Part shown: in pieces, positions 59,480 to 64,000 of the stretch
Layout: the number at the start of each line of letters is the position of its first letter
Numbering within the stretch: the stretch's first letter is position 1
NCBI GenBank assembly: GCA_016707605.1
Contig: JADJHJ010000015.1
Coordinates: 179,550-243,549 of the forward strand
Direction: 5' to 3'
DNA: 64,000 bases
Source: Candidatus Promineofilum glycogenicum
GTDB lineage: Bacteria > Chloroflexota > Anaerolineae > Promineifilales > Promineifilaceae
The notes under the pieces: model-generated
Database searches by the model: none
The model's input: only the letters and a program-made list of their open reading frames with translations
Told to the model about the DNA's origin: nothing
Made by a program: the position numbers and the translations under genes

Positions 59480-60256
59480 ATGGAAGACCTAATCGAGTTT
59501 GGCGAACACCTGGGCGTGGAGTTTCGCGATTATTCGCTGCTGTCGCGCGCCCTGACCCACCGCTCTTACCTCAACGAGAACCCCGGCTCGGTGCTGGAGG
59601 ACAACGAGCGGCTGGAGTTTCTGGGCGACGCGGTGATCGACTTCGTCGTCGCCGGCTTCCTCTACCACCGCTTCCCGGAGATGGACGAGGGGGAGCTGAC
59701 GGCGCTGCGGGCGGCGCTGGTGCGGGCGGAGACGCTGGCCGGGTTTGCCCGCCAGATCGACCTGGGCCAACACCTGCGGCTGGGGCTGGGCGAGGAGGAC
59801 AACGGCGGCCGCGAGCGCGTGCCGCTGCTGTGCGCCACGTTCGAGGCCGTGGCCGGGGCCATCTACCTCGACCGCGGGCTGGACGAGGCGCGGGCGTTCA
59901 TCGAGCCGCTCGTCCGCCCGGCGCTGGAGGCGATTCGCGCCGGCGACCTGCACAAGGACGCCAAGAGCGAGTTCCAGGTGTGGGCGCAGGCGCGCTTCAA
60001 CGTCACCCCCCACTATCGCGTCAGCGGCAGCGAGGGGCCGGACCACGACCGTATGTTCACGGTGCAGGTGGTCGTCGGCCCGGAGGTGTGGGGCGAGGGG
60101 CGCGGCCGGAGCAAACAGATCGCCGCCCAGGCCGCGGCCAGCGAAGCCATGCGCCGGGCCGAGGCGACGCCAGAGAAGAATAGCTCACGCAAAGACGCAA
60201 AGAACGCCAAGCAAAGAAAGCTTCTTAAGCTTGGCGTTCTTTGCGTCTTTGCGTGA
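59480..60256 (+). CDS. rnc: Ribonuclease III
   Basis: A 258-residue RNase III: catalytic domain with the signature NERLEFLGDAVIDFVVAGFL, the Glu/Asp metal sites around TFEAVAGAIYLDRGLDEARA, and a double-stranded-RNA-binding domain (AKSEFQVWAQARFNVTPHYR, GRSKQIAAQAAASEAMRRAE). The last ~23 residues (SSRKDAKNAKQRKLLKLGVL, then CVFA) come from a CGCAAAGACGC repeat, which also supplies the stop TGA. No ribosome site; a TAAT-like box is not well placed. It processes rRNA and regulatory duplexes. Confidence 0.95.
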   Translation: MEDLIEFGEHLGVEFRDYSLLSRALTHRSYLNENPGSVLEDNERLEFLGDAVIDFVVAGFLYHRFPEMDEGELTALRAALVRAETLAGFARQIDLGQHLRLGLGEEDNGGRERVPLLCATFEAVAGAIYLDRGLDEARAFIEPLVRPALEAIRAGDLHKDAKSEFQVWAQARFNVTPHYRVSGSEGPDHDRMFTVQVVVGPEVWGEGRGRSKQIAAQAAASEAMRRAEATPEKNSSRKDAKNAKQRKLLKLGVLCVFA

Positions 60257-60257
60257 G
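60182..60257. repeat. CGCAAAGACGCAAAG repeat coding the RNase III tail
   Basis: AGCTCACGCAAAGACGCAAA on the left, inner AAGAAAGCTTCTTAAGCTTGG, right TTTGCGTCTTTGCGTGA whose last codon is the TGA stop. Confidence 0.88.
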
Positions 60258-61067
60258 ATACTCTTCTTTTAGCAACCAATGACACGACGGTTGTTGATCA
60301 CCGGGGGGAGCGGCTACCTGGGGCGGCATCTGGTGCGGCGGGTGGCGGCTGGGTGGCCGGGCGCGTGGCGTTACACGACCTTCTCGGCCGACCCGCTCGG
60401 CCGGCCGCAGGGGGCGCGGCTCGACCTGCGCGACGGCGCGGCCGTGGCCCGGTTCGTGGCCGGCTTCGCCCCCGACGCCATCATCCACACCGCCGGCTCC
60501 AACACCACGCCCGACATGACCGCCGTCATCGTCGACGGCACGCGCCACGTGGCTGAAGCCGCGGCGCGGGCCGGGGCGCGCCTCGTCCACCTCTCCACCG
60601 ACTCGATCTTCGGCGGCGACCGCGCCCCCTATGACGAGAGCGCCCCGCCCGCGCCGCTCAACGAGTACGGCCGGGCCAAGGCGGCGGCCGAGGCGCTGGC
60701 CCTGGCCCACCCCAATGCTGTGGCCGTGCGCACCTCGCTCATCTACGGCCTGGAGGAGATGGACAACGGCACGGCGTGGATGGCCGCGGCGCTGCGGGCC
60801 GGGCAGCCGGTGACGCTGTTCACCAACCAGCGGCGCAACCCGGTGTGGGTGGAGACGCTGGTCGCCGCCTGCCTGGAGTTGCTCGATTTGCCCTATCGCG
60901 GCGTGCTCAACGTCGCCGGGCGGCAGACGCTCAGCCGGGCCGAGTTCGGCTTGCGGCTGCTGGATTGGTGGGGAATTGGCAAACGCGATACGCTGTCGCT
61001 GGCCGAGGACACCAGCGGGCGCTGGCCGGTGGATTGCGCGCTGAACGTGGGGCGGGCGGGGGGGCTG

Positions 61068-61700
<633 letters not shown>

Positions 61701-61705
61701 AGGGT

Positions 61706-63028
61706 TCATACCTCCACAGCATCGCTGCTGGCAATGTCTGCCAGGTCAATCTCTCCGGTCATCCCATCGGCCCGCGGCCCGCTCAGCCGGACAGGTGTGA
61801 CGCGGTTCATCAGGTCGGCCGGGCCGACGGCCGTCACGCGGATGTAGTTGTCGGTGTAGCCCACCCAGCGCAGCCCGTCCGGCTCCGCCCCGGTGGCCAT
61901 CTCCCACAGGACGGGGCGCGTCGCGCCGTGGTAGCGGGCGTGGAAGGCGGTGCTCAGCCGCTCGCCCAGGGCGATGAGTTGCCCCGCGCGCGCCTTCTTG
62001 ACCGGGCCGGGGATTTGCGGCGACATCCGGGCCGCGGCCGTGCCGGGGCGCGGGCTGTAGCTGAAGACGTGGAGGCGGCCGAAGGCAAGCTCCTCGACGG
62101 TGGCCAGCGTCTCGGCGAACTCCTCCTCCGTCTCGCCGGGGAAACCGGCGATGAGGTCGGTGCTCAGGTTCAGGTCGGGGATGGCCGCGCGGGCCTCATC
62201 GGCCAGGGCGCGGAAGGCGGCGCGGGTGGTGCGCCGGGCCATGCGCCGCAGCACGCGGTCGCTGCCCGATTGCAGCGGCAGGTGCAGGTGGGGCAGCAGG
62301 CGCGGGTTCTGCCACAGGTCAAAGAAGCCCGGCGCAACGTCCCACGGCTCCAGCGACGACAGGCGAATGCGCGCCACGTCGGTGTCGGCCAGCAGCGCGG
62401 CCACCAGTTCGCGCAGCCCGGCCGGCCGCCCCAGGTCGCGGCCGTAGCTGCCCAGGTGGACGCCCGACAGCACCACCTCGCGGTAGCCGGCGGCGGCGAA
62501 GCTCTGCACCTCGGCCACCACTTCGGCCAGCGGCCGGCTGACCCCTTCGCCGCGGGCGATGGTCGTCACGCAGAAGGTGCAGCGGTTGTCGCAGCCGTCC
62601 TGAACCTTGATGAAGCCGCGCGTCCGGCCGACCGTGCCGGCGGTCGTCTCGCGTGCCAGCGGTTCGCGGTCAAAGAGGGGCGCGCCGGCCGGCAGGGTCG
62701 GGTCGAGCAGCCGGGGGATGCCGGCCTTGTCCGCGTTGCCCACGACGCGGGCCACGCCCGGCAGCGCCGCCACTTCGGCCGGGGCCAGCGTGGCGTAGCA
62801 GCCGGTCAGGACGATCTCGGCCGCCGGGTTGGCGCGGGCGAAGCGGCGGGTCAGGTTGCGGGCGTCGCGGGCGGCCTCGGCCGTCACGGCGCAGGTGTTG
62901 AGGATGACCGTGTCGGCCTCGGCCGCGTCGGCGGCGATGGCGTGCCCCCCCGCGGCCAGTTGGCGGGCCATCGTCTCGATCTCGGCCTGGTTGAGGCGGC
63001 AGCCGATGGTGTGGAGGTGGATTTTCAT
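61706..63028 (-). CDS. mtaB: tRNA (t6A37) methylthiotransferase MtaB
   Basis: A 440-residue radical-SAM enzyme of the MiaB/MtaB family, which adds a methylthio group to t6A37 of tRNAs. The N-terminal cluster Cys are C10, C46 and C77 (HTIGCRLNQAE, ILNTCAVT, LTGCYATL); the radical-SAM Cys are C146, C150 and C153 (DGCDNRCTFCVTTIARG). A C-terminal TRAM-like domain (RPVLWEMATGAEPDGLRWVG, YTDNYIRVTA) binds tRNA. The RLNQAE start is that of MtaB rather than MiaB. It ends in GTGGAGGTATGA, whose GGAGG serves the next gene. Confidence 0.95.
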   Translation of the reverse strand: MKIHLHTIGCRLNQAEIETMARQLAAGGHAIAADAAEADTVILNTCAVTAEAARDARNLTRRFARANPAAEIVLTGCYATLAPAEVAALPGVARVVGNADKAGIPRLLDPTLPAGAPLFDREPLARETTAGTVGRTRGFIKVQDGCDNRCTFCVTTIARGEGVSRPLAEVVAEVQSFAAAGYREVVLSGVHLGSYGRDLGRPAGLRELVAALLADTDVARIRLSSLEPWDVAPGFFDLWQNPRLLPHLHLPLQSGSDRVLRRMARRTTRAAFRALADEARAAIPDLNLSTDLIAGFPGETEEEFAETLATVEELAFGRLHVFSYSPRPGTAAARMSPQIPGPVKKARAGQLIALGERLSTAFHARYHGATRPVLWEMATGAEPDGLRWVGYTDNYIRVTAVGPADLMNRVTPVRLSGPRADGMTGEIDLADIASSDAVEV

Positions 63029-63035
63029 TTAGAAG

Positions 63036-63072
63036 AAACCACAGATTACGCAGATTTCACAGATTTCTGTTT
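63036..63072. repeat. Single arm of the CAGATTTCACAGA family
   Basis: AACCACAGATTACGCAGATT and TCACAGATTTCTG without a mirror arm, upstream of the mtaB start. A solo arm is unusual; it may be a decayed element. Confidence 0.7.
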
Positions 63073-63107
63073 GCCGTTGGCCCTGTGATAGGGTGCAATT
63101 GGATCGA

Positions 63108-63527
63108 TCATAGGTCAGGCTGCTCTCGGACAACGTGCAATTCTATCGGAACATGCGCCTGATAGCGCCGGAAGTCTTGATCCGTCGTGAAGATCTCCAG
63201 GCCACGACCAGCGGCGACGGCGCAAATTAGGAAGTCCGTATTGGAGCCTTGAATGCCCTTTTGCCGGCAGAGATTAAAGAACTCAGCCGCGCGTTCGTAG
63301 TCTGCAATCCCGATCTCCAGATCGGAAAAGGCTCTCAACCGCAGGCGCAGCGTATCGAAATGAGATGGTTCGCGTACGCCTGAGAGTATTTCCTGACGCA
63401 CAGGGCCAATCATCTGCGCGTGTGACTCCTCGATGAGCCGGCGCAATTCGCGCACATTCGGATCATCCTGGGGCGAGGAACGCCGTAGGGCGAGCGACCA
63501 AATAGAGGTATCAACGAGTACGTTCAT
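63108..63527 (-). CDS. vapC: VapC-type PIN-domain toxin
   Basis: A 139-residue PIN-domain ribonuclease. Acidic residues lie in LVDTSIWSLAL (Asp6), the central Glu of GPVRQEILSG, the Asp of NTDFLICAVA and the C-terminal FTTDQDF. The ATG overlaps the stop of the antitoxin frame by four bases (ATGA). VapC toxins usually cut tRNA or rRNA and are held inactive by VapB. The pair is an ordinary toxin-antitoxin module. Confidence 0.92.
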   Translation of the reverse strand: MNVLVDTSIWSLALRRSSPQDDPNVRELRRLIEESHAQMIGPVRQEILSGVREPSHFDTLRLRLRAFSDLEIGIADYERAAEFFNLCRQKGIQGSNTDFLICAVAAGRGLEIFTTDQDFRRYQAHVPIELHVVREQPDL

Positions 63528-63974
63528 GAGCGGCGACGCTGAATTTTGTAATCGTAATCGGGCTCGTAGTCCACTGTCCCGAAGAGGTCAATCACGGCTC
63601 GCTGGCGCTGGTGAGTGATGTACTCCTCTAGCGCAGCCGTTACCGCGTCGCCATCGGTCGGGTGCTGGCCAATGCGCCGCCTCGGCCACAAGTTGATCGT
63701 CAAGAGCTAGCTCATATGTGTCTTCGGCCACTCCGCCCCCATCGCGTATCACGCGCAATATGCTGGTGCTGTCGGGCACACCCACGGCAGCCGGGTCAAA
63801 AGCACGACGTTGACGGATGCGCTCCGATACAGCTGTCGGGTCATCTGACGGAGCAAGAGCGCGATCAAGCAGGATGACCAACTCGGCGCTCAGCGAACGA
63901 TTCTCCGTCTCCGCCTGCCGGCGAAGGCGCTCGTAGAGCGAATCAGGGACGTTGCGGACGTGTAGGGTGGCCAT
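63524..63974 (-). CDS. Antitoxin: FitA-like RHH part joined to a VapB part, one frameshift
   Basis: From ATG 63974 the frame reads MATLHVRNVPDSLYERLRRQ, a ribbon-helix-helix antitoxin of the FitA type, then continues with ELALDDQLVAEA, the start of a VapB-type antitoxin. Near 63683 one extra base shifts the frame; the rest of VapB is in the next frame (RIGQHPTDGDAVTAALEEYI, LFGTVDYEPDYDYKIQRRRS) up to the TGA at 63524 that overlaps vapC. In the given sequence the first frame stops at 63588. So two antitoxin genes appear fused, and the second is damaged or misread. A TAGAAT box lies 6 nt before the ATG. Confidence 0.75.
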
Positions 63975-63980
63975 AGTGTG

Positions 63981-63986
63981 ATTCTA
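63981..63986 (-). promoter_or_regulatory. -10 box TAGAAT, leaderless spacing to antitoxin gene
   Basis: On the minus strand TAGAAT ends 6 nt before the ATG at 63974. No ribosome site is present. Confidence 0.5.
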
Positions 63987-64000
63987 TCCGCGTCGGTTGC

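Overview
The window is about 64 kb of high-GC DNA from a bacterium that looks like a Chloroflexota member (Anaerolineae/Ardenticatenia-like, possibly near Ca. Promineofilum). This is an inference from gene content: F420-linked enzymes, two 2-oxoacid:ferredoxin oxidoreductases, Thr/Pro-linker lipoproteins, GT-C membrane proteins with a soluble tail, and a kinase with a PQQ propeller. There is no rRNA, tRNA, CRISPR array, classical insertion sequence or prophage that I can see, so this is chromosomal backbone.

Layout. 1-6 kb: end of a cyclase/NB-ARC regulator, a VOC protein, cytochrome c plus a membrane-anchored partner, an ECF sigma/anti-sigma pair, a GNAT and a sigma region-2-only protein. 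6-13.5 kb: 3-methyladenine glycosylase, F420:NADPH oxidoreductase, SsnA-type amidohydrolase, thioredoxin, an F420-type flavin oxidoreductase, a lipoprotein and an R2lox oxidase. 13.5-24 kb: methyltransferases, a VanW-type wall protein, MsrQ/MsrP, a GNAT, a histidine kinase and PdxT/PdxS. 24-31 kb: a LuxR-type ATPase regulator, a berberine-bridge-like flavoenzyme, a secreted HExxH/PA14 protein and a lipoprotein. 30-38.4 kb: a central-carbon block with an FCD regulator, a CBS protein and two KorAB pairs, the first KorB carrying its own CBS domains. 38.4-49.6 kb: a VOC protein, a triple-FKBP lipoprotein, two damaged GT-C glycosyltransferase-like genes, a CBM48 protein, a RelA/SpoT homologue and a methyltransferase. 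49.6-55.6 kb: a signalling cluster of response regulator, small unknown protein, zinc-ribbon/FHA, J-like/vWA, PP2C phosphatase and Ser/Thr kinase. 55.7-64 kb: PIG-L deacetylase, MoaC, a MoaD-MoaE fusion, FabF, RNase III, a sugar epimerase, a DUF4256-like protein, MtaB and a PIN toxin with its antitoxin.

Two features run through the window. First, almost every intergenic gap carries a long palindromic repeat from a handful of families. They share a design (long imperfect arms, sometimes a constant core around GAAGAGCGCTCTTC) but have different arm texts. Many run into genes in frame and supply C-terminal tails, stop codons or inter-domain linkers, including the linker between MoaD and MoaE; others break genes. 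Second, many genes have a TANAAT box only 6-9 nt before the start codon, which implies leaderless transcripts, and two divergent gene pairs share intergenic gaps of 38 and 22 bp on this basis.

Several genes show single-base frameshifts in or near short G/C runs (histidine kinase, KorB-CBS, FabF, antitoxin, GT-C gene). These may be sequencing or assembly errors, so gene ends there should be read with care.
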